64,000 nt of DNA, from NCBI RefSeq assembly GCF_000155735.2, contig NC_020908.1:246001-310000 (forward strand), in the 5' to 3' direction. Positions 14,271-26,965 of this stretch are shown one piece after another; position 1 is the first letter of the stretch, and every line of letters starts with the position of its first letter. This DNA is from Octadecabacter arcticus 238. GTDB taxonomy: Bacteria > Pseudomonadota > Alphaproteobacteria > Rhodobacterales > Rhodobacteraceae. The position numbers and the translations under genes were made by a program. The notes below the pieces were generated by a model. It was not told the origin of the DNA. It made no database searches and saw only the letters and a list, made by a program, of their open reading frames with translations.

Positions 14271-17200
14271 ATGAACCAGGAACTTACAAACAACCCGTTT
14301 AACCCGATCACACCGGCGAAAACGTTTGACGAAATCAAGGTCTCTCTGGCCTCCCCCGAACGGATCCTGTCGTGGTCCTTCGGTGAGATCAAGAAGCCCG
14401 AAACCATCAACTACCGCACGTTCAAACCAGAACGTGACGGCCTGTTTTGTGCGCGTATTTTTGGACCGATCAAAGACTATGAATGTCTGTGCGGCAAATA
14501 TAAGCGGATGAAATATCGCGGCGTCGTCTGCGAAAAATGTGGTGTGGAAGTCACGCTGCAAAAAGTGCGTCGCGAACGCATGGGCCACATTGAACTGGCA
14601 GCGCCGGTTGCACACATCTGGTTCCTCAAGTCATTGCCAAGCCGTATCGGCCTGATGCTGGACATGACCCTGCGCGACCTCGAACGTATTCTGTATTTTG
14701 AGAACTACGTCGTGATCGAACCGGGTCTCACAGACCTGCAATACGGTGCCCTGATGACCGAGGAAGAATTCCTTGACGCGCAGGACGCCTACGGCATGGA
14801 CGCCTTTACTGCCAACATCGGTGCTGAAGCGATCCGCGAAATGCTGGCAGCGATCGACCTTGAAGGCGAAGCTGACTCTCTGCGTGAAGACCTGAAGGTC
14901 GCTACCGGTGAGCTGAAGCCAAAGAAGATCATCAAGCGTCTCAAGATTGTCGAAAGCTTCCTCGAATCCGGCAACCGTCCGGAATGGATGATCCTGACGG
15001 TCGTTCCCGTGATCCCGCCAGAGCTGCGCCCGCTGGTGCCGCTGGATGGTGGCCGTTTCGCGACGTCCGACCTCAACGATCTGTATCGCCGCGTGATCAA
15101 CCGTAACAACCGTCTGAAGCGTTTGATCGAACTGCGCGCACCTGACATCATCGTGCGCAACGAAAAGCGCATGTTGCAGGAATCCGTCGACGCATTGTTT
15201 GACAACGGCCGTCGTGGCCGCGTGATCACGGGTGCCAATAAGCGTCCGTTGAAATCGCTGTCTGACATGCTGAAGGGTAAGCAGGGTCGCTTCCGTCAAA
15301 ACCTTTTGGGTAAGCGCGTCGACTTCTCTGGTCGCTCGGTCATCGTAACCGGTCCCGAACTCAAACTACACCAGTGTGGTTTGCCGAAAAAGATGGCGCT
15401 CGAACTGTTCAAGCCGTTCATCTATTCGCGCCTCGAAGCGAAGGGTCTGTCTTCGACCGTGAAGCAAGCCAAAAAGCTGGTCGAAAAAGAGCGTCCAGAA
15501 GTCTGGGACATCCTGGATGAAGTCATCCGCGAACACCCCGTTATGCTGAACCGTGCGCCAACGTTGCACCGTCTTGGCATTCAGGCGTTCGAACCTGTTC
15601 TGATCGAAGGTAAGGCGATCCAGCTCCACCCGCTCGTGTGTTCCGCGTTTAACGCTGACTTCGACGGTGACCAGATGGCTGTCCACGTGCCGCTCTCGCT
15701 TGAGGCGCAGTTGGAATGTCGCGTTCTTATGATGTCCACCAACAACGTGCTGTCGCCTGCCAACGGCGCGCCAATCATCGTGCCGTCCCAGGATATGATC
15801 CTCGGTCTGTATTACACGACGATTGAACGTGAAGGCATGAAGGGCGAAGGCATGGTCTTCTCCAACATCGAAGAAGTCGAGCATGCTTTGCAGGCTGGTG
15901 AAGTTCACCTGCACGCCAAAATCCAAGCGCGGCTTCCGCAGATTGACACCGAAGGCAACGAAGTGTTTGAACGCTTTGAAACCACTCCGGGTCGTGTTCG
16001 TCTTGGCGCGCTTTTGCCAACGAACAACAAAGCACCGTTCAGCCTTGTGAACCGTCTTTTGCGTAAGAAAGAAGTTCAGCAGATCATCGACACGGTCTAT
16101 CGGTATTGCGGACAAAAAGAATCCGTTATCTTCTGTGACCAGATCATGACGATGGGCTTCCGCGAAGCGTTCAAAGCGGGTATTTCGTTCGGTAAAGACG
16201 ACATGGTCATCCCCGACACCAAATGGCCACTGGTTGAAGAAACCCGCGGTCTGGTGAAGGACTATGAACAGCAATACATGGACGGCCTGATCACTCAGGG
16301 TGAAAAGTACAACAAAGTTGTGGATGCTTGGTCCAAGGCCAACGACAAGGTCACCGAAGCGATGATGACAACGATTTCGACCACGGCGCGCAATGCCGAC
16401 GGGTCCGAATCTGAGCCAAACTCGGTCTACATGATGGCCCACTCCGGTGCGCGTGGTTCTGTGACGCAGATGAAACAGCTGGGCGGTATGCGCGGTCTGA
16501 TGGCGAAGCCGAATGGCGAAATCATCGAAACGCCGATCATCTCGAACTTTAAAGAAGGTCTGACAGTTCTGGAATACTTCAACTCCACCCACGGTGCCCG
16601 TAAGGGTCTGTCGGACACGGCGTTGAAGACTGCAAACTCCGGTTACCTCACACGTCGTCTGGTTGATGTTGCGCAAGACTGTATCGTCCGTGAGGTCGAT
16701 TGCGGAACGGAACGTGCGATCACTGCAGAAGCGGCCGTAAACGACGGTGAAGTTGTATCGTCGTTGTCTGATCGTGTGCTTGGTCGTGTGTCTGCCGATG
16801 ACGTGCTTAAGCCAGGCACAGAAGAAGTGCTGGTAAAAGCCGGAGAGCTGATCGACGAACGCTCTGCTGATATCATCGAAACATCTGGTGTCGCCAAGAT
16901 GCGCATCCGCAGCCCGTTGACGTGTGAGGCCGAAGACGGCGTCTGCGCAATGTGTTATGGTCGTGACCTCTCACGCGGTACACGGGTCAACATCGGCGAA
17001 GCTGTCGGCATCATCGCCGCGCAGTCCATCGGTGAACCTGGTACACAGCTGACAATGCGGACGTTCCACATTGGCGGCGTTGCCCAAGGTGGTCAGCAGT
17101 CATTCCTTGAAGCATCTGTCAGCGGTATCGTGGAGTTGCGCAACGAGCAGATCCTCGAAAACGAGATGGGTGAGCAGGTAGTTATGGGCCGGAATATGGT

Positions 17201-18524
17201 CCTCGCGATCATGGACGAGAACGGCGAGGAGCGTGCGAACCACAAGGTTGGCTACGGTTCCAAAGTGTTCGTCAAAGCTGGTTCCAAGATTACCCGTGGT
17301 GACAAGATGTTCGAATGGGATCCCTACACTCTGCCGATCATCGCAGAGAAGGCGGGTATGGTTAAGTTCGTCGACCTCATCAACGGTATCGCAATTCGCG
17401 AAGACACCGATGATGCGACAGGCATGACCCAGCGTATCGTGACCGACTGGCGTTCCGCGCCAAAAGGCAACGAGCTGAAGCCCGAGATCATGATCCTGAA
17501 CTCAAATGGTGAACCTGTTCGCAACGATGCAGGCAACCCTGTGACCTACCCGATGTCTGTCGACGCGGTTCTGTCCATTGAAGACGGTCAGGATATCCAA
17601 GCCGGTGACGTCGTTGCGCGTATTCCGCGTGAAGGCGCCAAGACCAAGGACATTACAGGTGGTCTTCCACGTGTGGCCGAATTGTTTGAGGCACGTCGCC
17701 CCAAGGATCACGCCATCATCGCGGAAATCGACGGTTATGTTCGGTTCGGCAAGGATTACAAAAACAAGCGTCGTATCGCGATTGAGTCCGCGGAAGATGC
17801 GGACATCAAAGTCGAATACATGGTGCCCAAGGGCAAACACATCCCTGTGCAGGAAGGCGACTTCGTGCAAAAAGGCGACTACATCATGGACGGCAATCCA
17901 GCGCCGCATGATATCCTCGCCATCATGGGTGTCGAAGCGCTTGCGGACTACATGATCGACGAAGTCCAAGACGTGTACCGTTTGCAAGGTGTGAAGATTA
18001 ACGACAAACACATCGAGGTGATCGTGCGTCAGATGCTCCAGAAATGGGAAATCTCTGACAGCGGTGACACGACATTGCTCAAGGGTGAAAACGTCGACAA
18101 GGCCGAGTTTGACGAGGCGAATGCCAAGTCACTGGCGCGCAAGGGTCGCCCTGCTCAGGGTGAGCCAATCTTGCTCGGCATCACTAAGGCGTCGTTGCAA
18201 ACACGTTCGTTCATCTCTGCGGCCTCGTTCCAGGAAACAACGCGCGTTCTTACGGAAGCTTCCGTACAGGGCAAGCGGGACAAACTGGTCGGTCTTAAAG
18301 AGAACGTGATCGTCGGCCGTCTGATCCCCGCAGGTACTGGTGGGGCAACCCAGCAGGTTTCCAAGATCGCGACTGATCGTGACAACGTGGTTATTCAAGC
18401 CCGTCGCGAAGAGGCAGAGGCCGCCGCCGCATTGGCAGCACCCGAGCCTGTGTCCGAGGATGTCATTGGTGGCGACGTGTTCGACACGATGATCGCGGAC
18501 ACACCGGAAAACCGCGAAGAGTAA
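14271..18524 (+). CDS. rpoC: RNA polymerase beta' subunit
   Basis: The catalytic beta' subunit, 1417 residues. The N-terminal zinc-binding motif (CLCGKY...CEKCGVEV, residues ~71-91), the active-site [12 protein letters not shown] motif that holds the catalytic Mg, the trigger-loop region and the second zinc site ([13 protein letters not shown]) are all visible. The C-terminal tail is Ala/Glu-rich. An AAAAGGTATC site precedes the ATG and a strong terminator follows. Confidence 0.99.
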   Translation: MNQELTNNPFNPITPAKTFDEIKVSLASPERILSWSFGEIKKPETINYRTFKPERDGLFCARIFGPIKDYECLCGKYKRMKYRGVVCEKCGVEVTLQKVRRERMGHIELAAPVAHIWFLKSLPSRIGLMLDMTLRDLERILYFENYVVIEPGLTDLQYGALMTEEEFLDAQDAYGMDAFTANIGAEAIREMLAAIDLEGEADSLREDLKVATGELKPKKIIKRLKIVESFLESGNRPEWMILTVVPVIPPELRPLVPLDGGRFATSDLNDLYRRVINRNNRLKRLIELRAPDIIVRNEKRMLQESVDALFDNGRRGRVITGANKRPLKSLSDMLKGKQGRFRQNLLGKRVDFSGRSVIVTGPELKLHQCGLPKKMALELFKPFIYSRLEAKGLSSTVKQAKKLVEKERPEVWDILDEVIREHPVMLNRAPTLHRLGIQAFEPVLIEGKAIQLHPLVCSAFNADFDGDQMAVHVPLSLEAQLECRVLMMSTNNVLSPANGAPIIVPSQDMILGLYYTTIEREGMKGEGMVFSNIEEVEHALQAGEVHLHAKIQARLPQIDTEGNEVFERFETTPGRVRLGALLPTNNKAPFSLVNRLLRKKEVQQIIDTVYRYCGQKESVIFCDQIMTMGFREAFKAGISFGKDDMVIPDTKWPLVEETRGLVKDYEQQYMDGLITQGEKYNKVVDAWSKANDKVTEAMMTTISTTARNADGSESEPNSVYMMAHSGARGSVTQMKQLGGMRGLMAKPNGEIIETPIISNFKEGLTVLEYFNSTHGARKGLSDTALKTANSGYLTRRLVDVAQDCIVREVDCGTERAITAEAAVNDGEVVSSLSDRVLGRVSADDVLKPGTEEVLVKAGELIDERSADIIETSGVAKMRIRSPLTCEAEDGVCAMCYGRDLSRGTRVNIGEAVGIIAAQSIGEPGTQLTMRTFHIGGVAQGGQQSFLEASVSGIVELRNEQILENEMGEQVVMGRNMVLAIMDENGEERANHKVGYGSKVFVKAGSKITRGDKMFEWDPYTLPIIAEKAGMVKFVDLINGIAIREDTDDATGMTQRIVTDWRSAPKGNELKPEIMILNSNGEPVRNDAGNPVTYPMSVDAVLSIEDGQDIQAGDVVARIPREGAKTKDITGGLPRVAELFEARRPKDHAIIAEIDGYVRFGKDYKNKRRIAIESAEDADIKVEYMVPKGKHIPVQEGDFVQKGDYIMDGNPAPHDILAIMGVEALADYMIDEVQDVYRLQGVKINDKHIEVIVRQMLQKWEISDSGDTTLLKGENVDKAEFDEANAKSLARKGRPAQGEPILLGITKASLQTRSFISAASFQETTRVLTEASVQGKRDKLVGLKENVIVGRLIPAGTGGATQQVSKIATDRDNVVIQARREEAEAAAALAAPEPVSEDVIGGDVFDTMIADTPENREE

Positions 18525-18546
18525 GCCAGCTTGACGTGAATATTTG

Positions 18547-18580
18547 AAAAGGCCGCTGGAAATTCCGGCGGCCTTTTTTG
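18547..18580 (+). terminator. intrinsic terminator after rpoC
   Basis: AAAAGGCCGCTGG / CCGGCGGCCTTTTTT makes a strong hairpin with a T6 tail about 20 bases after the rpoC stop. Confidence 0.93.
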
Positions 18581-18618
18581 TTGGGGTGTCGAATTGGCTG
18601 CGCCAATCCGATCAAGAG

Positions 18619-18660
18619 GGGGCTCGCCCCCGTCCTTCGGACTCCCTCAGGATATTTATG
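18619..18660. repeat. GC-rich intergenic hairpin element
   Basis: GGGGGCTCGCCCCC (palindromic) is followed by GTCCTTCGGACTCCCTCAGGATATTT. Elements of this form are recalled as common between genes in Rhodobacterales; only this copy is clear in the window. It lies at the converging ends of rpoC and the dehydrogenase gene, so it may also help end transcripts from the reverse strand. Confidence 0.4.
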
Positions 18661-18693
18661 AGACAAAGGCAGAGTACAAAAAAAACTGGGCGT

Positions 18694-19488
18694 CTAGAGC
18701 GTAATTGGTGCTGATTTACGTAAGATTTGATCGACCACGGACATCGCTGCCAAGGCCGACGTGCGCGGTGACTCTGGCAGGCTGTTACCTTTGATTGTGA
18801 ACTCGAATGACCCAAATGCGCCTTTGGCCGTGATGATGTGGGTGTTACCGGTGGCATTCGGATCCGCGACCAACCTTGCCTGTGTGGCGTCAAGGCCAAT
18901 GCCGGCCAAAGCCACCGCCGCTGCAACGTTTGCATTTTTAGGATAGCGAAGTGCGGCGTCTCGGGCGGTGCCGTCAAAATGCGTCGTGGTCGTAACCAGA
19001 TTGTCCAGATCAAGGGTGTCTTCGGCAGGCGAGCCGCGCCAACCGACCGGGGGCTTGATGCCGGTGTAAGTCACCTCATCTAGGCCGCCGACCTTTGCCG
19101 CGGACAGGGCATCCAAGGCACCAATCGCACCAGAGGCAAGAAACAACTGGGTGCCACCGTGTTGCGCAGCGGCTGTCATCTGCGCTTGTATCGCGTCATC
19201 CGCCAGCGCACCGAGCGAAACTGTTACCAGCGGCAGCCCTTTGCGCAAAACACGTGCACCGTGTTCAATCAAGCCTGCGTGCCCCGCGCAGTCGACCACC
19301 AAGTCTGGCAGGGCCTCCAACCCATCAACATCGTTGATCACGTTTACCGCCGCGCCGAGCCGCATCCGCGCCACGTCTTCGCGCCCAGCCCGCGCGATGC
19401 AATGGCTGAGCGTCCAACCGCTTTGCCGCAAATGTGCAGCGACATAGCCTGCCATCGCCCCGTATCCGATCACAGCCACATTTGGCAT
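18694..19488 (-). CDS. L-aspartate dehydrogenase (NadX-like)
   Basis: The 264-residue protein matches the aspartate dehydrogenase family, which oxidises L-aspartate to iminoaspartate with NAD(P) and can feed NAD synthesis. The N-terminus holds a Rossmann motif (GYGAMAG, residues 8-14); the middle has DCAGHAGLIEHG and LASGAIGALDAL, and the C-terminal half has YPKNANVAAAVALAG and DPNATGNTH, all family hallmarks. It stands alone, transcribed against rpoC and away from the exporter gene. A broader oxidoreductase role cannot be excluded. Confidence 0.88.
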   Translation of the reverse strand: MPNVAVIGYGAMAGYVAAHLRQSGWTLSHCIARAGREDVARMRLGAAVNVINDVDGLEALPDLVVDCAGHAGLIEHGARVLRKGLPLVTVSLGALADDAIQAQMTAAAQHGGTQLFLASGAIGALDALSAAKVGGLDEVTYTGIKPPVGWRGSPAEDTLDLDNLVTTTTHFDGTARDAALRYPKNANVAAAVALAGIGLDATQARLVADPNATGNTHIITAKGAFGSFEFTIKGNSLPESPRTSALAAMSVVDQILRKSAPITL

Positions 19489-19652
19489 CTATCTGTCCCC
19501 CAAAGGTTGCTCGCCGATCTTTGCAGAATTGTCGAAAACGAAGTCTTTCGCAATGATTGTGCGGTACAGTGAGGGAAGGCTGAAACATCCCCTCGGATGA
19601 CGCGGCGACCTTTGTTGTAGTAACCCTTGCTGAGCCGTGGCACATCCGTCCC

Positions 19653-20555
19653 ATGATCTTATCTGACAACATGCGCGCGGCGCTTATGATGGCGCTGTCG
19701 ATGACGGCCTTCACCGTCAATGACGCGCTGATGAAACTCGCCGCGCCGAACCTGCCATTCTTTCAGCAAATTGTGGTTCGCGGCGTCTTGATCACGGTTG
19801 GGCTGTTCATTCTAGCGGCGCTTTGGGGGCATCTGGGATACAGGCCCAGCGGCAAAGACCGTGCCCTGACGGCTTTACGCACATTTGCTGAAATGTTCAG
19901 CACGATCTTCTTTCTGACGGCCTTGTTCAGCATCCCGCTGGCGAACCTCTCCGCTATTCTACAATCCTTGCCGCTTACTGTGACCTTGGCTGCAGCGATT
20001 TTCTTTGGGGAACCCGTTGGGTGGCGCCGTTTTGTCGCGATTGGCATCGGGTTTGTTGGTGTCACGATCATTATCCGCCCCGGCATGGACGGCTTTAGCG
20101 TCTATTCGCTGTATGGTGTGGCGGCGGTGATTGGCGTGACATTTCGCGATCTTGCGTCACGCAGACTTTCCAACACAATTCCGTCTAGTCGCGTGGCCCT
20201 GTCGGCGGCCTTTGGCGTCACTGTCATGGCTGGCGTTGGATCGCTGGTGATGCGCGAACACTGGGTGGCCCTGACAATACTTGATTGGCTCCTGATCAGT
20301 GGCGCGTCGGTGTGCCTGATGGCTGGTTACATCTCCGCAGTCGGCGCCATGCGTCTTGGCGAAATCGGCTTCGTCGCGCCGTTCCGCTACACGTCACTGC
20401 TGGTGGCGCTGTTTCTGGGCTATGTACTGCTTGATGAATGGCCCGACGGGTGGACATTGTTCGGGGCGGGAATCGTCGTCGCAACGGGTCTGTTCACGCT
20501 CTACCGTGAACGCAAAAATGCGTTAAAAACCCCAACAGGCCTGCGCATCCGTTAG
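19653..20555 (+). CDS. DMT-superfamily (EamA) transporter
   Basis: A 300-residue protein with about ten hydrophobic segments and two EamA repeats (first half ending near residue 145, second from about 155). These are inner-membrane exporters or permeases of metabolites such as amino acids; the substrate cannot be read from sequence. It opens with MILSDNMRAALMMALSMTAF, giving an N-terminal cytoplasmic start. Divergent from the aspartate dehydrogenase gene with a 164-base shared upstream region. Confidence 0.87.
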   Translation: MILSDNMRAALMMALSMTAFTVNDALMKLAAPNLPFFQQIVVRGVLITVGLFILAALWGHLGYRPSGKDRALTALRTFAEMFSTIFFLTALFSIPLANLSAILQSLPLTVTLAAAIFFGEPVGWRRFVAIGIGFVGVTIIIRPGMDGFSVYSLYGVAAVIGVTFRDLASRRLSNTIPSSRVALSAAFGVTVMAGVGSLVMREHWVALTILDWLLISGASVCLMAGYISAVGAMRLGEIGFVAPFRYTSLLVALFLGYVLLDEWPDGWTLFGAGIVVATGLFTLYRERKNALKTPTGLRIR

Positions 20556-20561
20556 ACGCTG

Positions 20562-20590
20562 TTGACACCAAAATGGAGTCGACCTATAGA
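20562..20590 (+). promoter_or_regulatory. str operon promoter (sigma-70 type)
   Basis: TTGACA (20562-20567) and TATAGA (20585-20590) are exactly 17 bases apart, a near-consensus sigma-70 promoter directly after the exporter stop codon. It would give a leader of about 220 bases before rpsL. Confidence 0.8.
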
Positions 20591-20815
20591 ACGCGCATCT
20601 GCCCTAGGTTTGCCCTTGGTCAGGCATCATTATCGTCGTGGTCAAGATCCGACCTACTATTGGTCCGATCCTCTGTAACCCAACCGCTCCGTAGCTCCGG
20701 TAAGGCTACGACAGCGGGTTTGTTGTGCTTTTTGGACGCAAGAGGCGCTGAGAATTGAAAACTGCGAACCATAACGGTTCGCGACACATGTGTAAGAAGT
20801 GGGGACACAAGCCCA

Positions 20816-21187
20816 ATGCCAACGATTCAGCAGCTGATCCGGAAACCCCGGCAGCCTAAAAGAAAAATCTCGAAGTCGCTTCACCTCGAAGGCAACCCGC
20901 AAAAACGCGGTGTTTGTACTCGTGTGTATACGACGACACCAAAGAAGCCGAACTCCGCTATGCGTAAGGTTGCCAAAGTGCGCCTGACAAATGGTTTTGA
21001 GGTCATCAGCTACATCGGTGGTGAAAGTCACAACCTTCAGGAACACTCTGTGGTTCTGATCCGTGGCGGTCGTGTCAAAGACCTTCCCGGCGTTCGCTAT
21101 CACATCCTGCGCGGCGTTCTCGATACGCAAGGCGTCAAGGATCGTAAGCAACGTCGTTCGAAGTATGGCGCGAAAAAGCCGAAGTAA
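20816..21187 (+). CDS. rpsL: 30S ribosomal protein S12
   Basis: S12 sits in the decoding centre. The 123-residue protein has the full signature: [24 protein letters not shown] (the region where streptomycin-resistance changes arise; K43 is present as in sensitive strains), [12 protein letters not shown] and the basic C-terminus. It is the first gene of the str operon, followed 12 bases later by rpsG. Confidence 0.98.
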   Translation: MPTIQQLIRKPRQPKRKISKSLHLEGNPQKRGVCTRVYTTTPKKPNSAMRKVAKVRLTNGFEVISYIGGESHNLQEHSVVLIRGGRVKDLPGVRYHILRGVLDTQGVKDRKQRRSKYGAKKPK

Positions 21188-21199
21188 GGAAGAGATAGC

Positions 21200-21670
21200 A
21201 TGTCACGTCGTCACGCCGCTGAAAAACGCGAAATTCTGCCCGATGCCAAATTCGGTGATCGGATTCTGTCCAAATTCATGAACAACCTGATGGTTGACGG
21301 TAAGAAATCCGTCGCTGAGCGGATTGTTTACAACGCATTTGATCGCGTTGAGGACAAACTTAAAAAGTCTCCGCTCGAAGTGTTCCACGAGAGCCTGGAC
21401 AACATCAAACCAAACCTCGAAGTGCGTTCGCGCCGCGTCGGTGGTGCTACCTATCAGGTGCCTGTCGAAGTTCGCCCTGAGCGCCGTGAGGCATTGGCAA
21501 TTCGTTGGTTGATCGCAGCTGCGAAGAAGCGCAACGAAAAGACCATGGAAGAGCGCCTCGCCGGCGAGCTCGTGGATGCGGTTCAAGGCCGTGGCACAGC
21601 CGTCAAAAAGCGCGAAGATACGCACAAAATGGCCGACGCGAACAAAGCGTTCAGCCACTACCGCTGGTAA
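21200..21670 (+). CDS. rpsG: 30S ribosomal protein S7
   Basis: S7 starts assembly of the 3' domain of 16S rRNA. The 156-residue product has [30 protein letters not shown], and [34 protein letters not shown] ribosome site precedes the start, and fusA follows after 15 bases. Confidence 0.98.
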   Translation: MSRRHAAEKREILPDAKFGDRILSKFMNNLMVDGKKSVAERIVYNAFDRVEDKLKKSPLEVFHESLDNIKPNLEVRSRRVGGATYQVPVEVRPERREALAIRWLIAAAKKRNEKTMEERLAGELVDAVQGRGTAVKKREDTHKMADANKAFSHYRW

Positions 21671-21685
21671 TAGGAAGCACTCGAT

Positions 21686-23803
21686 ATGGCACGCGACTAC
21701 CCTCTCGACCGCTACCGCAACTTTGGTATTATTGCGCACATCGACGCAGGTAAAACCACCTGTTCCGAACGCATCCTGTTTTACACAGGCAAGTCCCACA
21801 ACATCGGCGAAGTGCATGACGGCGCTGCGACGATGGACTGGATGGAGCAAGAGCAGGAACGGGGTATTACGATTACTTCCGCTGCGACCACGACTTTCTG
21901 GGAACGCACCGAAAACGGTGATGAACCTGATGGTCTGAAGCACCGCATGAACATCATCGACACACCGGGCCACGTTGACTTCACAATTGAAGTTGAACGT
22001 TCTTTGGCCGTTCTTGACGGTGCGATTGTTGTTCTTGACGCCAACGCTGGCGTTGAACCACAAACCGAAACTGTGTGGCGTCAGGCTGACCGCTACAAAG
22101 TTCCGCGTATGGTGTTCGTAAACAAGATGGACAAAATCGGCGCCGACTTTCAGAAGTGTGTTGATATGGTTGCAGACCGGACCGGCGCGCGCGCTATTCC
22201 AGTTTCCTTCCCGATCGGTGCCGAAACTGAACTCGAAGGCCTCGTTGATCTTGTGACCATGGAAGAATGGTTGTGGCAGGGTGAAGACCTTGGTGCATCT
22301 TGGATCAAAGCGCCTATTCGTGAAAGCTTGCAAGCGCAGGCGGCCGTTGGCCGTGAGTTGCTGATCGAAGCTGCGGTTGAGCAAGACGACGACGCGATGG
22401 AGGCCTATCTTGAAGGCACCGAGCCCGACGTTAAAACTCTGCGCGCATTGATCCGCAAGTCTTGCTTGTCGCTGTCGTTCGTCCCTGTTCTTGGTGGCTC
22501 TGCCTTCAAAAACAAAGGCGTTCAGCCGCTGCTTAACGCTGTTGTAGACTACCTGCCGAGCCCGCTCGACGTGGTTGACTACATGGGCTTTAAGCCGGGC
22601 GATGAGACAGAAACACGTAACATCCCGCGCCGTGCGGACGATGATATGGCGTTTTCTGGTCTTGCTTTCAAAATCATGAACGACCCCTTCGTGGGTACCT
22701 TGACGTTTACACGGATTTATTCCGGTAAGCTCGAAAAGGGTGACAACCTTCTCAACACCACCAAAGGTGGTAAAGAGCGTGTTGGTCGTATGATGATGAT
22801 GCACTCCAACGACCGTGAAGAAATTAGCGAAGCGTGGGCTGGTGACATCATCGCGCTCGGTGGTCTGAAGAACACGACAACAGGTGACACGCTGTGTTCC
22901 CCGCAAGATCCAGTTGTCCTCGAAACAATGACGTTCCCTGATCCTGTGATCGAGATCGCCATTGAGCCGAAGACAAAAGGCGACCAAGAGAAAATGGGCA
23001 TCGCGCTCCAGCGTCTCTCTGCCGAGGATCCATCCTTCCGCGTCGAAACGGATATCGAATCCGGTCAGACTATCATGAAGGGTATGGGCGAACTTCACCT
23101 CGACATTCTCGTGGACCGTATGCGTCGTGAATTCAAAGTCGAAGCCAATATCGGTGCGCCGCAAGTCGCTTACCGTGAGACGATTGGCCACGAAGTTGAA
23201 CACACCTACACCCACAAGAAACAGTCTGGCGGGTCCGGTCAGTTCGGCGAAGTGAAGATGGCGATCATTCCAACAGAGCCGGGCGAAGGTTATTCGTTCG
23301 AATCCAAGGTTGTTGGTGGTTCCGTCCCTAAGGAATACATCCCGGGCGTCGAAAAAGGCATCCTGTCTGTTATGGACAACGGTCCTTTGGCTGGCTTCCC
23401 TGTGATCGACTTCAAAGTGATCTTGCTTGACGGTAAGTTCCACGATGTTGACTCGTCCATCATGGCTTTCGAAATTGCAGCACGTATGTGTATGCGCGAA
23501 GGCATGCGCAAAGCTGGTGCAAAACTGCTCGAGCCGATCATGAAGGTCGAAGTGATCACGCCTGAAGAATACACCGGTGGTATCATCGGTGACCTGACAT
23601 CACGTCGGGGTCAGGTTCAGGGTCAGGACACACGCGGCGTCGCGATTTCGATCGAAGCAATGGTGCCGCTGGCGAACATGTTCGGTTACATCAACACGCT
23701 GCGTTCCATGTCTTCGGGCCGCGCGAACTTCTCGATGCAGTTCGATCACTATGATCCAGTTCCAAGCAACATCTCGCAAGAGATTCAGGAAAAATTTGCA
23801 TAA
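21686..23803 (+). CDS. fusA: elongation factor G
   Basis: EF-G is the GTPase that drives translocation and ribosome recycling. The 705-residue protein has the P-loop AHIDAGKT near residues 15-22, DTPGHVDF (switch II), [10 protein letters not shown] and the domain IV/V regions including [14 protein letters not shown] and [20 protein letters not shown]. Third gene of the str operon; tuf copy 2 follows after 86 bases. Confidence 0.99.
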   Translation: MARDYPLDRYRNFGIIAHIDAGKTTCSERILFYTGKSHNIGEVHDGAATMDWMEQEQERGITITSAATTTFWERTENGDEPDGLKHRMNIIDTPGHVDFTIEVERSLAVLDGAIVVLDANAGVEPQTETVWRQADRYKVPRMVFVNKMDKIGADFQKCVDMVADRTGARAIPVSFPIGAETELEGLVDLVTMEEWLWQGEDLGASWIKAPIRESLQAQAAVGRELLIEAAVEQDDDAMEAYLEGTEPDVKTLRALIRKSCLSLSFVPVLGGSAFKNKGVQPLLNAVVDYLPSPLDVVDYMGFKPGDETETRNIPRRADDDMAFSGLAFKIMNDPFVGTLTFTRIYSGKLEKGDNLLNTTKGGKERVGRMMMMHSNDREEISEAWAGDIIALGGLKNTTTGDTLCSPQDPVVLETMTFPDPVIEIAIEPKTKGDQEKMGIALQRLSAEDPSFRVETDIESGQTIMKGMGELHLDILVDRMRREFKVEANIGAPQVAYRETIGHEVEHTYTHKKQSGGSGQFGEVKMAIIPTEPGEGYSFESKVVGGSVPKEYIPGVEKGILSVMDNGPLAGFPVIDFKVILLDGKFHDVDSSIMAFEIAARMCMREGMRKAGAKLLEPIMKVEVITPEEYTGGIIGDLTSRRGQVQGQDTRGVAISIEAMVPLANMFGYINTLRSMSSGRANFSMQFDHYDPVPSNISQEIQEKFA

Positions 23804-23889
23804 ATGCTGTGGCGGCTTCGGCCGCCGCGGCCCACCGATTCTTGCGGCAGTTTCAGCTCCCGCAGCGCATATCTTAAAAGGAGGCCATC

Positions 23890-25065
<1,176 letters not shown>

Positions 25066-25165
25066 GCGCAGATTTAGGAACACACCCAAGCCTGCATCCG
25101 TGGCAGGGACTTTGCCTCGGCAAAGAGCCCAAAAGCGGATGAACGCTGCTATTAACGTTAACACA

Positions 25166-25200
25166 AAGGCCCCCGCAGAAATGCGGGGGCCTTTTCTTTT
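25166..25200 (+). terminator. intrinsic terminator of the str operon
   Basis: AAGGCCCCCGCA / TGCGGGGGCCTTTTCTTTT, a strong hairpin and T run, matching the one after tuf copy 1. IS630 begins five bases later. Confidence 0.93.
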
Positions 25201-25202
25201 AA

Positions 25203-26399
25203 TATACTCCTGCGCCTGAATTGACCTGACGATTTTGGGCCTGCGTTTCACTTCGTCGCATGGCCAAAGGCGGTTCAGTCTGTATTTTGAGTTTATGAGC
25301 AAGCAATACAAAACAGTCTCCTTATCCGACGAGCAGCGCATAGCACTTGAAGCGCTTTGCCGCCGCCGCAAAGTTGACGCCCTTGTTTGGAAACGGGCGC
25401 GCGCGTTTCTTCTTTTGGACGCAGGAGAAGACGCCGGAACGGTTTGCCGGATTTTGGATATTGGCCCGACAGTTTTGACGGAGTGGCGATTTGCCTTTGC
25501 CGGTGCGGGACTATCGTTTTTCGGTCTGAAGGACTACAGCCAGCGTCAGGGTCATTTGTCCGTCGTGCAAGAGCAGGCGGTGAGAGCCCATTTCACCGCG
25601 CAGCCTGCCCGCAATGCCGATGAGGTCTGTGCCTATGTTCTAGCCGAGTGCGACCAAAACTACAGCACGTCGGGAGCCGCCAAGCTGATGCGCCGCCTGG
25701 GGTTCGCGTATAAGAAACCACAATTGCTGCCTGCACAGGCCGATGAAGCCAAGCAGGCTGCGTTTATTGCCAAATATGAGGCCCTGATGAACGGGTTGGC
25801 CGCAGATGAGATGGTTGTCTTTTCGGACGCTGTCCACCCCGAACACCAGAGCCGCCCCGCCCATGGTTGGTTCCCCAAGGGACAAAAGACGGCCCTGAAG
25901 GCGACATCAGGGCGCAAGCGGCTCAACATTCAGGGCGCGCTTGACCTTGAGACTTTCCAGTTCACCTTTGTGGAAGGTGAGAAGATCAATGCCCAGACAA
26001 CCCGACAGATGCTGGAAAAGTTGGAACGCAACAACCAAACCAAGACGGCCATCCACGTCTTTGTCGACAATGCCCGCTATCATCATGCCAAGATACTACA
26101 GCCATGGCTGGACAGCCCAGAACGTCGGGTGAAGTTGCATTTCTTGCCAGCATATGCCCCGCACCTCAACCCGATCGAGCGTCTTTGGGGTGTTATTCAC
26201 AAATGGGTCACCCACAATCGGCACTATGCAACGTTCAACCAATTCACAGAGGCCATTTTCGACTTCTTCCGCAAGACCCTGCCAGAAAAATGGCCAGAGT
26301 TCCGCGACACCGTCACCGACAACTTCCGCGTCATATCGCTCAAGGAATACAAAGTGATTTGAGGGGAAAACCTCAGGTCAATTCAGGCGCGGGAGTATA
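25203..26399 (+). mobile_element. IS630-family insertion sequence
   Basis: The left end TATACTCCTGCGCCTGAATTG (25203 on) matches the reverse complement of the right end up to 26399, with two mismatches over about 28 bases. The ends are bordered by TA, the usual IS630 target duplication. It contains one intact transposase gene and lies exactly between the str and S10 operons. Confidence 0.92.
25295..26362 (+). CDS. IS630-family transposase
   Basis: The ATG at 25295 (MSKQYKTVSLSDEQRIALEAL) gives 355 residues. An N-terminal helix-turn-helix region (residues 10-75) is followed by the DDE domain: MVVFSDAVHPEHQ (first Asp), FVDNARYHHAK (second Asp) and LPAYAPHLNPIERLWG (Glu), the order typical of IS630/Tc1-mariner enzymes. 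No frameshift or stop is seen, so this copy may be active. Confidence 0.93.
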   Translation: MSKQYKTVSLSDEQRIALEALCRRRKVDALVWKRARAFLLLDAGEDAGTVCRILDIGPTVLTEWRFAFAGAGLSFFGLKDYSQRQGHLSVVQEQAVRAHFTAQPARNADEVCAYVLAECDQNYSTSGAAKLMRRLGFAYKKPQLLPAQADEAKQAAFIAKYEALMNGLAADEMVVFSDAVHPEHQSRPAHGWFPKGQKTALKATSGRKRLNIQGALDLETFQFTFVEGEKINAQTTRQMLEKLERNNQTKTAIHVFVDNARYHHAKILQPWLDSPERRVKLHFLPAYAPHLNPIERLWGVIHKWVTHNRHYATFNQFTEAIFDFFRKTLPEKWPEFRDTVTDNFRVISLKEYKVI

Positions 26400-26639
26400 C
26401 AATCAAAAAGGGAACCTGCCGGCGTCAGCCGGTAGTCGTTCAGTTCACCTTCATGCTGTCGAAAATTACTCCAAGCAAGAAAGACGTTGCCACACCCCGC
26501 GACTCCCCCTATACGCCCCAAATCGGACAAGGGTGCGCGTTGCGTGCCCTTATTCCATTGACACAAAGACGCGATGAGGGCTCTGGATGAGCCATGGTCC
26601 TCCTCTCCGATCTCAACCCTATCTCAAAGGGTGATACAC
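26400..26639 (+). promoter_or_regulatory. S10 operon upstream region
   Basis: After the IS630 end there are 240 bases without a gene. A GCCGGCGTCAGCCGG hairpin lies near 26417 and a TTGACA box at 26558-26563 without a convincing -10 partner. The original promoter may have been moved away from its upstream context by the IS. Confidence 0.35.
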
Positions 26640-26951
26640 ATGGCAGCTAGCCAAAATATCCGCATCCGTTTGAAGGCTTTTGACTACCGTGTGCTGGACG
26701 CAAGCACACAGGAAATCGTTCAAACTGCCAAACGCACTGGTGCCTCGGTCCGGGGCCCAATCCCGCTTCCGAACAAGATTGAAAAGTTCACAGTTCTTCG
26801 TGGACCGCACATCGACAAAAAATCCCGTGATCAGTTCGAAATCCGCACGCACAAGCGTCTGCTGGATATCGTCGACCCAACACCACAGACTGTGGACGCG
26901 CTGATGAAGCTCGACCTCGCTGCCGGCGTTGACGTCGAGATCAAGGTATAA
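26640..26951 (+). CDS. rpsJ: 30S ribosomal protein S10
   Basis: S10 (also NusE) is part of the 30S head and of antitermination complexes. The start [20 protein letters not shown] with CAAAGGG upstream gives 103 residues. The signature [35 protein letters not shown] is intact. First gene of the S10 operon; an upstream in-frame extension is not S10-like and was left out. Confidence 0.98.
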   Translation: MAASQNIRIRLKAFDYRVLDASTQEIVQTAKRTGASVRGPIPLPNKIEKFTVLRGPHIDKKSRDQFEIRTHKRLLDIVDPTPQTVDALMKLDLAAGVDVEIKV

Positions 26952-26965
26952 GGGGGCAGATGAAC

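Noticed and set aside
15366..16676. 436-codon reverse-strand frame opposite rpoC
   Set aside because: A shadow of rpoC with no motif or start signal.
21203..23443. 746-codon open frame on the reverse strand opposite rpsG and fusA
   Set aside because: It mirrors the codon pattern of two highly conserved forward genes, has no recognised motif and no ribosome site. Long antisense frames are expected opposite GC-rich coding DNA.
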